A DNA stretch of 64,000 nt from Acestrorhynchus altus (Eukaryota; Chordata; Actinopteri; Characiformes; Acestrorhynchidae): the NCBI GenBank assembly GCA_034509495.1, contig CM067503.1, positions 5,569,133 through 5,633,132 on the forward strand. The letters are read 5' to 3'. The notes beneath the pieces are model-generated. The model was not told the origin of the DNA and made no database searches. It saw nothing but the letters and a program-made list of their open reading frames with translations. Position numbers and translations under genes: made by a program. This document shows, one piece after another, positions 35,580-46,799 of the stretch (position 1 is the stretch's first letter; each line of letters opens with the position of its first letter).

Positions 35580-36054
35580 GTATTTGAATTTTGTTGCTAA
35601 AGTAGCCAAACTGTAGTTGTAGGAGATCTGAATGTCACTGCTGTGGTTCTACAGCACTATGTGGGCTGGATGTCAGTAGTAAGAAAGCCAGAAATTGGCC
35701 TTGACTCATTTTGCTGTCTGGGGAAGGACACTGGTTAATTACCCTTTAGCCACGGTCATGTGCTGTCAGTTGTTACAGTAATGAAGCAGTTGAATGTGAG
35801 GTCAGCAACTGAGGGTGGTCTTTAATTTTTTTTTTTTTCTGGTTATGGGAGTGAAGTAGGCTGACTGGCTTGTTGGTTGTCGTCAACATCCCTTGCTGGT
35901 AAATACAATTACTTTCTGTAGAATTACGACTTTTTAAATTGAACTGGGGAGGCTTCCAGCAGGGCCAACGTTAAATGTCCACACCTAGCATGTTTATGAG
36001 CTGGCTTTCATTCATCTAAGTCAATGTACTACCTTAAAAGTATCAGGTCAAAAG

Positions 36055-36090
<36 letters not shown>

Positions 36091-36440
36091 GATATTTTTG
36101 GGTCCTCAGTGTCAAATGCACTTTGATTAGTAGAGTTATGGCCCTGGATTTCTGTAGGGCTGCATTGGACTGTAAACCTAAAATCGGGCCTAATCTGCAA
36201 ACCTAGATTTATATACCATAATAGAGATATTAGTATATAAAGGACAGCCAGGATAAAAAAAAGTGGTTATTAAAACATTTAATAAACTTTATGCATTTTG
36301 GTTTCTATTCTCACAAATGAATATGTACATATTTCAAAAAATAATGGAAATAATCACTTAAAGTATTTTTATTCGTACTCTTTAAAAAAATGCTCAAGTT
36401 CTTTAGTTTGGAGAACATGTTTATTTAACATTAATTACAA
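35580..36440. other. Intergenic DNA, nothing recognised apart from a short microsatellite
   Basis: Single-copy sequence with a T run at 35828-35838 and a (TTTA)n block listed separately. Confidence 0.5.
36056..36090. repeat. (TTTA)n microsatellite
   Basis: About nine ttta units. Confidence 0.95.
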
Positions 36441-36441
36441 T

Positions 36442-36925
36442 ATATGTCCAAATGTTTGTGGACATCCCTTCTAATTAATGTTTTCAACTACTTTTAGTTG
36501 CACCCACTGTTGACACAGATGCACAAATGTATACACAGTTTTGTTCTAATTCCTTTAGAGAAGGACTGGCCATAGAATAGGACTCTCTGGAATAAATAAA
36601 CATGATCCTGTTGGCACCATGCCTAAGGCAATGTGTGGGCTAGAGGGGTATAAAGCCCCCCATTGAGCTGTGGAACTGTGTTCTCTGGAATTATGGAGCT
36701 CTATCCATTATTTTCTCCATGTGTTCAGGGAATGATGTATGGTGGTGATCATCCAACATCCTGACGGCTCTAATACTCCTCTTGCTGAAAGCAATCAAAT
36801 CCTCACTGCAGTCTTCCAGACAGTAGAAACAGTTACTCCAATAAATGCAGGATGAACTGTTTTTACTACCCTTGATTTCAGAAGAAACAATGAATGAGTG
36901 TCCCAATACTTTTGCCCATATATTC
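36442..36925 (+). mobile_element. MITE family M3, copy 2 (full length)
   Basis: The left end tatatgtccaaatgtttgtg and the right end acttttgcccatatat are terminal inverted-repeat-like. The interior includes tggcaccatgcctaaggcaa and gcaatcaaatcctcactgca. Related copies lie at 21360-21710, 38165-38565 and 60505-60935, the last two inverted. Non-coding. Confidence 0.8.
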
Positions 36926-37049
36926 TATGTGTCCGTGTGATTATTGTACATAGCTGATCTTTACAGTCCATGGGTCTACCATTATTGGTGTTTCTATGGT
37001 TTCTACATTACAGATATAAATGAAAGTGTCTGCAGATGATCATCCCCAC

Positions 37050-38110
37050 CTTTACGGATCCTAAAACATCACCCAGCCTGGCCTGCTGTATCCCAAACAA
37101 GGTAATGTCCCGACATGTGACTCCCCCATCACCCACCTGTGTGGACTTTGCTCTAATCCTGGCTGATCCCCTCTCTGCTTTGAATACTTGGACTACTGAG
37201 TGTAACTAATTCTCCCACACAAGGATATTGTCTTCCCCCTTTCGCCTTTGTCTTCCTCTTCAGAGCCTCTTATTCACCGGCCTCATTCGTTAGGCCGGAC
37301 AGCCGGACCGCCGGACCAAGAGGGGAAAAAAAAAATCCTTCCAATCAAAAGGGCTTAATGAGCTGTTACCATCACCTTAAATCGAATTGTTTTCTTGTCC
37401 TCCAGAATGACAAAACAGATAAACAACCAGGCCAATGAATATCCCCTGCTGTGTTTTCACTATGTGGCTACTCTTCGTTAGTATCTAGACAACGTGATCT
37501 TTGTTCAGCAGCACAGAACAACATCACACAACTATCACACATTTCACCTGAACACAACGGGACGATCCAAATGACTTCTCAGAAAGAGGCTTGTAGAGTT
37601 GCCATTTGCGGCCCTTTCCAGCACACAGAGGCTGGACTGCTTTTGCGCTTAAAAGCACAATCACAGTAATTGACGTTTATGATTGCGAGCAAATGTTAAA
37701 GCCATCACTCAAGCATGGTGCGCAAACAGCACTTGCGATGGAGCAAAGTTGCAGATGCCAATTCCACAGAGACAGCTAGGCCCTGGAGGGGCTTTTTTTC
37801 AGACAACCATTTGGTGCTTTCCCCAAAACCACCACCCCCCCATCTGTAACCTCTTGACCCCTGAACCTGGAAGGGTCAGCAGTGTTAGAGCAGCCCAGAT
37901 CCAGCAGCAGGCCTGTAAATCAAGGTGCTCACGGGAACCTCGGGCTCGGCAGGATCCCAGAAGTCCCTGGCACCATCGCTCTCCCTGCTCTGACGTAAGG
38001 CCATACGGGTTCCCACCAAGAACACGTCCGAGCCAGAACGTCCCACCATGACCCTGCTGCCACAGATTCATCATGACCAACCCACAGCTGAGAGAACCCA
38101 ACACAGCAAA
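37050..38110. promoter_or_regulatory. Candidate conserved non-coding block J
   Basis: Repeat-free DNA with atcaaaagggcttaatgagc (TCF-like ATCAAAAGG next to TAAT) near 37347 and ttgacgtttatgattgcgag near 37671. The right part (37780-38110) is GC-rich and open on both strands. No family matches. Confidence 0.3.
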
Positions 38111-38164
38111 AAGCTATCAGCCATATTAGCCCACCTGCACACTTCCAGAGAAGTCAACAAAAAA

Positions 38165-38565
38165 CACTGTATGGACAAAATTATTGGGACATGTTTCTTC
38201 TGAAATCAAGGGTAAATGAAAAGGTTTCTACGTTTGTTGGGGAAATTGTCTCTACCCTCTAGGGACGACTACAAGTTTTTGCAGCATTGCTCTGAGGATT
38301 TGATTGCATTCAGTGACCCAAAAGCACAGAATACAGTTCCATTACTCCACTGGTCAATGCTTGGTCAAGTCATGGTGCCAATAGGTTCCTGTTTATCTGC
38401 TCCAGAGTGTCCTATTCTATTGGCAGTACTTTCCTTCGGGGAGTGCACGAGCTGTGTGTGTATTTGCTCATTTGTGTCAGCAATGGGGGGAAAACATAAC
38501 TGCAAAAGAACCAGAATGCATTCATTAGAAGGGGTGTCCACAAACTTTTGGACACACAGTGTAGT
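38165..38565 (-). mobile_element. MITE family M3, copy 3 (inverted)
   Basis: Starts with tatggacaaaattattggga and ends with ggtgtccacaaacttttgga, the complement of the 36442 copy's left end. Interior gaggatttgattgcattcag also matches in reverse. Confidence 0.8.
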
Positions 38566-38569
38566 TAAT

Positions 38570-39950
38570 GAAGGATCGCTCTCTACTAGGTGTTAAGTAA
38601 AATATTACGTGCTCTGTATGAACAGACAATTTGGCATGTTTGTTCCCATAACTGCAAACACATGCAGCCATATCCTACTCCAGTTCAACAGCAGAACAGC
38701 ATTTCTGAGGGTAACTTAAAAAAAGCCTGGGCCATATAAGCCCACCTGTGTGAGCTCCGCTTCCTGCTCTGGCTTCTGTCACCCAGATGGAACTTTTAGG
38801 CTGCAGGAGCACCTGGAACCAAAGCACACAAATCAGGCTTTAGCATTCAGCACTCTGCTTTAACTTGTGTCAGGGTTGCCCTCAGGCCCTCTCTAATGGA
38901 CAGGGCCATAAAATGGTCACTATGCTGTTTTTCCAGCCCAGCCGTTATACCAGTTGCTGGTAGCTGGCTTTGGGACATGACAGGTTGACCTGGTTCACAT
39001 GGATGAACCGAAACATGATTTCCACCAACTTTTCACGGTAGTGAGGAGCAACGTTTTCCATCTTCAGATTAAGGATGATTTGTTTCATTCAAGAGACGTT
39101 TATCATGTTAACAAACAGCGTTCAGTGGAAACGGTTGATGTTAGACAGACCTACCTTCTCCATAAGAGCCCATAGTGACATGTGTCACACACCATCACTA
39201 AATACAAGTCACACACTGTCCCCTTGGAACTATAAGGTTCTATCTGACATCTTTATCAAAATTGACTTTTTTCATTTGTAGTTTTTTTAGACTGTGTATA
39301 TGTCAGTGTCACTATAAAGACTTTTCAAATCTCAAACGAATGCAGATAGAAACGTATAGCTCGTGTATGCTGAACATCCTGAATGAGCCACAGGACAGTT
39401 TCCCAAAGTGTGTACATGTGACCTCATTTGTAAACTGCCAGTGTGTTTAGTTAATTCTTGAGACAAAACCGTCTCATTTTAAAAGTGTGTTTGTGTTTGT
39501 AAAAGTCTGTTCCAACATATTTCATCCTTTAAATGCTTAATAAAAGGTTGTACATTACATTTAACCAGTTCTGACCCCATTTCTACCACGAAAGGATGAA
39601 ATACAAGTTATACAATTGTGACATATATGTTACATTAGGATATTAACCTTAACATATTTAGTCACATGACCTCTATCACAGTAAGAAAACCATGAATAAG
39701 CTTCTTAATCAGTTCAGCAGATTCAGTTATCATGATCGATATTTAAAACTGGGTCTAGACTCTTATGGAGAAAAGGAGTCTTAAAAATGGTACAGTGACC
39801 GTGAAGAACTGGTTCAAGACTCTTTAAACCTGATGATGATGTTACAATGGCTTATAGTTTAATGCGAAGATTGTAACAGCGTTTTCATTAATATTTTAAT
39901 AAGAATGAAGTGTAACAGTTATATACATTCATACACACTTGCACTGTATA
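38570..39950. other. Intergenic DNA with one repeat scrap
   Basis: Mostly single-copy. At 39218-39250 the text ccccttggaactataaggtt matches the end of the MITE at 62990-63122. No gene seen. Confidence 0.45.
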
Positions 39951-39956
39951 TACAGT

Positions 39957-39985
39957 TATCTATCTATCTATCTATCTATCTATCG

Positions 39986-40016
<31 letters not shown>
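39957..40016. repeat. (TATC)n microsatellite
   Basis: About fourteen tatc units with one gatc interruption. Confidence 0.95.
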
Positions 40017-40019
40017 AGT

Positions 40020-40585
40020 GCTTTGCTTTGCAGGCATGGTTATGTGGTGAGTAAAACAGCAATGAATTAAGTAGATTCACCAGATTAATTCACATTAGCC
40101 TTAAAATTTCACAAAAACACGCAAAGCTGTACTTTATGAATCTGTACAGATAAATAGTAAAAACTGTTCTAATACCAATTATATTAATAACTAATATCGT
40201 TTTGAGTTCACGTAAATAAGCTGTAAACTTCCTGTTTTGTTTAGATCATGTTTAGTAGGGTCGTGCTCACCAACACAAAGGGTCAAAGCTAATGACTGAA
40301 TCTTTGGATGAAGAAAAATAAGGCCAGTGTAACAGGGAACTGCTTTCATGTTACATTCTGCTTCATGTTGTTGGACAAAAACAAAAGCCACTGTGTTTAG
40401 GTTTTAGGCACCTGTGGAAAGTTCTTAATGCTAAAATTAGGACAGTTTAGTCCACATTGGTCAAGATAATGTCGAGATTATATCCATCAGCTTCTGCGGT
40501 GACATCATTATATCTTCAAACATGAGGCCTAACCTTTCCATCTCTCGCTCATGCAGGCCTCTACAGATAGTAATGTTAACTGTTG
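40020..40585. other. Intergenic DNA, nothing recognised
   Basis: AT-rich single-copy sequence without exons or elements that I can name. Confidence 0.45.
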
Positions 40586-40589
40586 CTGC

Positions 40590-40830
40590 CCTCTGGTGGA
40601 ATTTTGTCTCACTTCCCTCAGAAGATGTTAAATTGTGACCATGAAGGGACACACATGGTCAGCAACCATACACAAATAAACTGTGCATTGAAACCATGCC
40701 TGACAGGTATCGATAGGTCTGATAGGTGTATCCTGAGCCCAAAGGGTGTCTCCACATCAGTACACCACCTCCACTAGTCTGGACTGTTGACACAAGGCAG
40801 ATTGGGTCCATGTATTAAATTGGTGCAATG
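40590..40830 (-). mobile_element. Tc1-like transposon remnant, family 1 copy 2
   Basis: cacatggtcagcaaccatac, catcagtacaccacctccac and gactgttgacacaaggcaga match in order the family at 6320-6830. Highly degraded. Confidence 0.65.
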
Positions 40831-40834
40831 TTCT

Positions 40835-41765
40835 AACCAATATTCTTTGCCACTGCTGGTCTGCCCACAGACAGCCCAAAGAATTAGATCTAACTCTTTT
40901 TGAATCTTCAACAGATTTTAAATTCACAGACTTTTATTTTAGAAAATATGAGACAATATAAGACAAAATAGACAAATGTTTTCTCTCAAATGTAATTGAG
41001 TGAAAAATAATTTGGAATTAATCGAAAGCATTGTTGAAAATGTTATTTACTAAGATTTAAGTGGTTTACTAAACTAATTTATAAACTATAACAAAAGCAA
41101 TACAATTTGGAAAAATAAGAAAAAAAGACTGTTTGTGGAGAAAAGTTGATTTTTGTCTGATCTCGGACGGACCCCCCAGTACATATGACTGCATTGCAGA
41201 CTGGATGTGTTTTCTTTATTACACATTACATTTATGACTCTACAGCAGGGATCTCCAACCCAAATGTGACCCACACCATTCAACCAATGACAGGAGCAGG
41301 ATTGGTGTCCCTTAATCCAGTCAAACCCATCTGACACCAATTATCTTTACTCTCCGAATCCCCAAGATCCTGCTTTTCCATTCTGATGGTTGATAGGAAC
41401 ATTACCAGAAGCTGCTAAGTGGATAAGAAGATCATCAACATGTAGATAATGAACCTGTTAAACCACAGTTAGTAAAATAACACCATTTTTTAATCTATTT
41501 AAGTAAAATCTCACTAATCGAACACTTCTAATCCTGAACCACTACCACAATCGACAGAAAGGAGGGTGAACTTTAGCGATATAATGAAGTTTATCCAGAT
41601 TTCCATATTTAGCACTCATTTCACAAACACAATTAGACTTGAGACTGGATGTTTATTTATTTATTAACAAGTACATTTGATCAATTTCACTCACAAGTCA
41701 TTCAGAAAAGGCGATTCACTAAAAAGGGAAAATGCTGCATAACTGTCTTCGTTCAAGTGGGGATT
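40835..41765. other. Intergenic AT-rich DNA
   Basis: No gene. The text near 41246-41320 (agggatctccaacccaaatg) resembles one end of a common MITE group, but a partner end is not clear. Confidence 0.4.
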
Positions 41766-41769
41766 TGGT

Positions 41770-41930
41770 GTGAAATGCATTATTCGTCCATCTTCTTATC
41801 CACTTCTTTGTGGTTACAGTTGCTGTGGCTCCAGAGCTTAATGAGAATCTTTGGGCACAAAATATAAATACCCCCTGACCAGAACACCTGTCCATTCTAG
41901 GGTATCACATATAAATCTTCATTCCATTAC
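41770..41930. mobile_element. Degraded LINE 3'-tail-like fragment
   Basis: gtccatcttcttatccactt followed by aacacctgtccattctaggg recalls the very common fish LINE/SINE tail text. Only about 160 bases are recognisable. Confidence 0.4.
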
Positions 41931-41974
41931 TTATTAGTCACATTAAGCTTTAGGCTCCAGTACAAAACGGGCCA

Positions 41975-42155
41975 GTGATTCTTTAGCCTGGCCCTGGAGA
42001 CCCCCTGCTCTGCACATTTTAGTGCTTTCTCTGCTACTAAAACAGCAGGTTCAATTAATCAGCACATTAATACTCCCTTTCAGATTTGCAGGAGTTAAAG
42101 TAGGGCAGTAGGGCAGGGGGTGTCTCCATGACAAGGGTTAAGAAACCCAAAGGTA
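41975..42155. mobile_element. MITE family M5, copy 1
   Basis: The left end ccagtgattctttagcctgg and the right end catgacaagggttaagaaac form imperfect inverted ends, with tctgcacattttagtgcttt inside. Related to copies at 45090-45260 and 53265-53458. Confidence 0.65.
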
Positions 42156-42795
42156 GGCAATATTCACACACCTTTAAAGAAAGGGAATTGTAAGTCTCTC
42201 GGGGGAATTAGTGGATTTCCGAGACCACTTTTCAACTCTTTGGTGAAAACCAACAAGGGCATAAACAAATGTGTGATCCCTGTATCCACACTGACTTCTT
42301 AGACAAACAACAAATGGGTGGCATAACAGAAACTCAGGGACATCACAGCACTGAGATGCTGCTGACCTGAGCTCAGCTGTCCAATCTGCACCAACTGAGT
42401 GCCCCAATTTTCCACATTACGGCGGGAAAAATTGCATCGCGTTTCACGGCCACAGTACAAAACGAGCCGTCAGTACAAACCTCTATAGGTGGAGTAATGT
42501 GTCCTGTCAACCATGAACTGAGCAAGTGACACTGAATTAATCAAGCTAGAAGCTGCAGACAGCTGGCAGCACCTCTCACGGGATTCTGCAACACCTGGGA
42601 TGAACCTGAAAATAAGAACGATAACAGTGAAGAGAGGAAGAACTCTCAGTACCCAACCCTACTCATCAGCAAACAGCAACACTTCCAAGTCATTCCATGA
42701 ACACCTGCCTCCTGCTGTGGGCCCACACTTCCATAACTATGTAGTTTAGATGTTAGTTTTAGAGCGGTTACTGAGTAACTCATAGTGGTTGGCGA

Positions 42796-42832
42796 ATGAA
42801 TGAATGAATGAATGAATGAATGAATGAATGAA
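42796..42832. repeat. (GAAT)n microsatellite
   Basis: About nine gaat units. Confidence 0.95.
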
Positions 42833-42851
42833 GGAGAGGGTTCTGTTTCTA

Positions 42852-42872
42852 CATCGCCATGGCAACCAATAT
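42852..42872. promoter_or_regulatory. RFX X-box-like palindrome next to a CCAAT box
   Basis: atcgccatggcaaccaat contains a near-palindromic X-box (consensus GTTGCCATGGCAAC; two mismatches on one side) overlapping CCAAT. RFX plus NF-Y site pairing is an established promoter arrangement, but no gene start is seen here. Confidence 0.3.
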
Positions 42873-43379
42873 TGAGAAGGTTGTCAGAGTTTCAGATGAA
42901 GGTGAAGTGAATTTCCATCCACAAGGGGGTGCACTACCCAGGTTTAGAACAACAAAAGAGTAATTTATCCGCATAGAATTTGGATTGTCCTTCAAATCAC
43001 TTGTGACATCTATGTATATATAAGACATGGCAATAAAATTAAAGCACTAGGGATTAGGAGAGGTTGGAACACGTAAAACTGAATTATGACTTTTTGGTGC
43101 ACAGTCCCACACAAGCTTCATAAGTGGACCTTGAGGTAAAACAAAATGAAATGCAAGAAAAATATAGGAGAGGGGCCCTTTAATCATTTGGTGGGCGCAG
43201 TGTATTTCTATGCATATCACAACTGTAATACAAAGCCAGTATAAATGCAATAAGGTATTTAGTCCAAATCACTGCAGCCTAACGTAAATACAACTTTCTT
43301 TGAATCCAGATTATTTTATGAACTGATCTATTCAACCAAAAGTGTTACATTAAGTCTATTAATTCTTATTATTCTGTAA

Positions 43380-43530
43380 CTAGAATGAGAATATTGTATT
43401 GCCGTCATCCCTTTTGGACAAAATGTGAATTTGCCAGTATCACAATATATCACAATTTCATGATGAATGCTCCAAAATGGTCCAGTAAAGTTGCCACATC
43501 AGACATCCTATGTTTTTACCCGACAGTGAT
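43380..43530. repeat. Fragment of dispersed family M1
   Basis: gatgaatgctccaaaatggt and tttttacccgacag match text of the 15660-16060 element. Confidence 0.45.
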
Positions 43531-43612
43531 GGCGTATGTTTTCTAGTTATTATAAGAGCGAGCAGTGTGAACGACTCAAATTCCCCACACAGTGTAGGAA
43601 ACGTCCTTCAGA

Positions 43613-44053
43613 TCAGTTCTCTCCAGCCTTCAGCTTCTCTGCCATTGTGCTGTCATGTTTGGAGCCTCCAAGGCAGGGTGGGCTCTTGGCCAGGCTAGGG
43701 TCACTGCCCCACTGCTGAGGAGTTTTGGCTTGGATGGCAAGGGCGTGAACGCAGGAGCTCAGCTCCTCTCGCAGAGCCTCATTCACCAGACGGTGCCGCT
43801 GCAGCAGAGAAAGGCCCTCGAAGTGCGGGCTGACTACCAGGACCCGGAAGTGTGACTCAGAGCCCTTTGGGACAGCGTGCATGTGGCTCTCGTTCAGCAC
43901 CTCCAAGTGCTCCGGCTGGAGAGCCTGTGTGAGCTTGGTCCGAATGGCCGTCTCGACAGGCCGATTAGCAGCGCGCTCCATACTCGGCTGAAAACGAGAT
44001 AACTGTCTAGATAAGGCAAGCGTGAGAGAGGCGGAACGCGTGCTGGACAACAT
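43613..44053 (-). CDS. bola1: bola1, BolA-like protein 1 (mitochondrial)
   Basis: A 146-residue BolA-family protein. BOLA1 is a mitochondrial partner of monothiol glutaredoxin GLRX5 in iron-sulfur cluster handling and thiol redox balance. Residues ~33-115 form the BolA fold: VETAIRTKL helix, the HAVPKGSESHFRV strand pair, the FEGLSLLQRHRLVNEAL region carrying the family RHR motif, and HALAIQAKTPQQW with the conserved histidine. The first ~31 residues are rich in Arg, Ser and Leu with no acidic residue before E26, as expected of a mitochondrial presequence. The start at 44053 is chosen because an in-frame open stretch further upstream contains a splice-acceptor-like site (ctccacag, ending at 44082) and looks like intron. 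The C-terminal PPCLGG resembles the human tail. Human BOLA1 is 137 residues. Human BOLA1 also neighbours SV2A, which supports orthology. Confidence 0.93.
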   Translation of the reverse strand: MLSSTRSASLTLALSRQLSRFQPSMERAANRPVETAIRTKLTQALQPEHLEVLNESHMHAVPKGSESHFRVLVVSPHFEGLSLLQRHRLVNEALREELSSCVHALAIQAKTPQQWGSDPSLAKSPPCLGGSKHDSTMAEKLKAGEN

Positions 44054-44081
44054 CAGAGGTTGTGTAAGAAGGAGGAAAGGC
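44054..44081 (-). other. bola1: bola1 5' UTR portion of the coding exon
   Basis: A splice acceptor (pyrimidine-poor but ending ctccacag, ag at 44082-44083) lies 28 bases before the bola1 ATG. This suggests one or more untranslated 5' exons further right, as in mammals. Where they lie is not visible. The alternative is an unspliced transcript with a longer N-terminus starting at 44152. Confidence 0.45.
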
Positions 44082-44239
44082 CTGTGGAGATAAACACAGC
44101 AATGTTTATTTCGATTTATGAATAAAAACATACATTTTTCTTTAAAGCACAATTTTAATCGAGGTCATCTGAGTGAGCCCTGGAGCGTAAAAGTCTCTTT
44201 ACAAAATAAATGCCTCAGTGTTACCTAAAATGAACTTGC

Positions 44240-44435
44240 TTGCTTACATACAAATGGGGGCAGTCAGCACACATGCCTGGGGCAGAGGGCAGCCCTTTCA
44301 ACAGCACCCAGGGAGCAGCTTGGGAATTAAGTGCCTTGCTCAAGGTCATTCAATCATGTCCTCCCAGCTGAGGGATTCAAACCAGCAAACTTCCAGCTGC
44401 AGGTGTGGTTCCCTAACCACCAGGCTCCCCCATAT
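44240..44435 (+). mobile_element. SINE-like repeat family S1, copy 3
   Basis: gggggcagtcagcacacatg, aagtgccttgctcaaggtca and ccctaaccaccaggctcccc follow the same order as the right part of 13815-14110. It lies just upstream of bola1. Confidence 0.65.
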
Positions 44436-44754
44436 ACTGTGTTGTAACGTCTGGTAAGATGCTGAACAAGTAAAGGTGACCATCTAAACCAACATTAGAG
44501 CAGCATTACATTCATTACGCTTCAGCAGGAAGGGCTTTGTGATTAAAGTGGTTTTTAATCCCATTGGGAATCAAAACCTTCACATTTTAATCTGTGCACA
44601 CATTTTAAAGCTCTTTTAAAGAGCCCCCATTAAGTGTGCAGAAAAGAATTAATGAAAAACTGGTGGCTGTTTTCAGGAGGTCAGATAGCTGGGAAAGCAG
44701 GATAACCAGTTTAGATCTTGGTTGTACTAGTTTGGTCAACCAGCATGATCATGA

Positions 44755-45075
44755 ACGGTCTGTCTGTCTGTCTGTCTGTCTGACAAGCATGGTCATAATG
44801 GTCTGTCTGACAAACATGGTTATGATGGTCTGTCTCTCTGTCTGACAAACATGGTCATGATGGTCTGTCTCTCTGTCTGACAAACATGGTCATGAAGGTC
44901 TGTCTCTCTGTCTGACAAACATGGTTATGATGGTCTGTCTCTCTGTCTGACAAACATGGTTATGATGGTCTGTCTCTCTGTCTGACAAACATGGTCATGA
45001 AGGTCTCTCTGTCTGTCTGACGAACATGGTTATGATGGTCTGTCTCACAAACATGGTCTTGATTGTCAGTCTGTC
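44755..45075. repeat. 35-bp minisatellite with TCTG core
   Basis: Starts with pure (tctg)n at ~44758-44783. Then about eight units of gacaaacatggttatgatgg plus tctgtctctctgtct (35 bases), some shortened. The array probably grew from the tetranucleotide run. Confidence 0.9.
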
Positions 45076-45089
45076 ACGGTGATGATGGT

Positions 45090-45260
45090 AATGTCAAACA
45101 GCCAGACCAGTGATTCTCTTCCCCTGGTCCTAGAGACACTCCTACCCTGCACCTCTGAAGGACATTGTTAATGAGCTGGGCAGGGGAATCAGGTGTGCTG
45201 GGAGCAGGAAAAGCTGTCAAATGTGCAGGGTAGGGGTGCCTCCAGGACCAGGGTTGAGAC
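45090..45260. mobile_element. MITE family M5, copy 2
   Basis: accagtgattctcttcccct on the left and ggaccagggttgagacacac on the right are inverted ends; gtgcagggtaggggtgcctc is internal. Non-coding. Confidence 0.75.
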
Positions 45261-45664
45261 ACACTGACCTAGAACCCCCCCTCCCCTAAATTAGATTACG
45301 ATTGGATGTGAATTAATCTGCTCACTTTAAACCAGGGTCCTCTGTTAGGATGCAGCAGCAGCGACTCTTCTTCTCCTCTGTGAATGAAGCTGATTTGAAC
45401 GCAACACTGCCCCCTGTAGGCAAAGGACGGCACTGAGCTCCGGGTTGCCAGGTGCAGCAGAAGTCTGTCTATTTCATTACGTTTGGTAAAGAAACGTTTG
45501 TCCAAATGTTACGTTATTCCGTACTGCTGCCTCTTGGTCAAAAGCCTTCCTCTCTACAACAATAAATCATGTTTATAAGTTAGACTAAGTACTAACTCTA
45601 AAACAAAAAGCTTTACATGTAATAAATATAAAATATACCACAGTCACAATTGTTTATGAAGTTA

Positions 45665-46650
45665 TTAAAAATCACCATCAGTACACCAATACCACACCAA
45701 TACTACCCACAACTACACCACACTACATTAATACTACATCACACTACACCAGATTTACATCAATACTACACCACACTACACCAAACTACATTAATACTAC
45801 ATCACTCTACACCAGATTTACATCAATACTACCCCACAACTACACCAAACTACATTAATACTACATCACACTACACCAGATTTACATCAATACTACACCA
45901 AACTACATTAATACTACATCACACTACACCAGATTTACATCAATACTACCCACAACTACACCACACTACATTAATACTACATCACACTACACCAGATTTA
46001 CATCAATACTACACCACACTACACCAAACTACATTAATACTACATCACTCTACACCAGATTTACATCAATACTACCCCACAACTACACCAAACTACATTA
46101 ATACTACATCACACTACACCAGATTTACATTCAATGCCACCACTGCATTAATACTACATCACACTACATCAGATTTACATCAATACACCACACTACATAA
46201 ACTATATTAATACTACATCACTCTGCATAGATTTACATCAATACTACTCCACACTACATTAATACCATCACACTACCATAGATTTACATCAATACTACAC
46301 CACTACATTAATACTACATCACTACACCAGATTTACATCAATACTACACCACACTACATTAATACTACATCACACTACATAGATTTACATCAATACTACA
46401 CACTACACCAAACTACGTGTATGCTACATCACTCACACCAGATTTACATCATGCCACACCACTCTACACCAAACTACATTAATACTACATCACTCTACAC
46501 CAGATTTACATCAATACTACCACACTACACCAAACTACATTAATACTACATCACTCTACACCAGATTTACATCAATACTACACCACACTACATTAATACT
46601 ACATCACACTACACCAGATTTACATCAATACTACACCACACTACACCAGT
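45665..46650. repeat. ~1-kb minisatellite of ~52-66-bp units
   Basis: Units are built from ttaatactacatcacactac, accagatttacatcaatact and optional accacactacaccaaactac blocks, so unit lengths alternate. The left half is long and regular enough to keep a 186-codon frame open (45650-46210, repeating HQYYTTLHQTTLILHH-like text). The right half carries indels. The frame has no start context or splice support and is judged non-coding. Confidence 0.93.
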
Positions 46651-46714
46651 ACAGACAACTGATATGTCACTAACAACACGACAAACAACCATTATGTTGA
46701 ATCCAGTGTGAAGG

Positions 46715-46790
46715 AACTTAGGACTGGCCAATATATCGATATATTTTGTACAAGATATAAAAAAACAGATAGACTGTAATATCAAATGCT
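46715..46790. repeat. 'ctggccaatatatcgata' repeat fragment
   Basis: ggactggccaatatatcgat opens a short fragment of the same kind of repeat that interrupts the 26.5-kb element. Confidence 0.4.
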
Positions 46791-46799
46791 ATGCAGGTT

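Larger units (their letters stand above)
42160..43375. other. Intergenic DNA downstream of bola1
   Basis: Single-copy sequence containing a (GAAT)n run and an X-box-like site (both listed). A minus-strand ATTAAA near 43176 could serve bola1 polyadenylation, but this is weak. Confidence 0.4.

Noticed and set aside
43613..44053. BOLA3 or BOLA2 instead of BOLA1
   Set aside because: The length, the presequence, the PPCLGG tail and the location beside sv2a all fit BOLA1; BOLA2 is shorter without a presequence and BOLA3 lacks this tail.
44054..44152. N-terminal extension of bola1 to an ATG at 44152
   Set aside because: The added residues do not resemble a BolA presequence, and a splice-acceptor-like ctccacag lies within the stretch; the ATG at 44053 gives a length and presequence like the family.
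45650..46210. 186-codon repetitive protein
   Set aside because: It is the translation of a minisatellite whose unit happens to lack stops in one phase; the phase is lost in the right half of the array.
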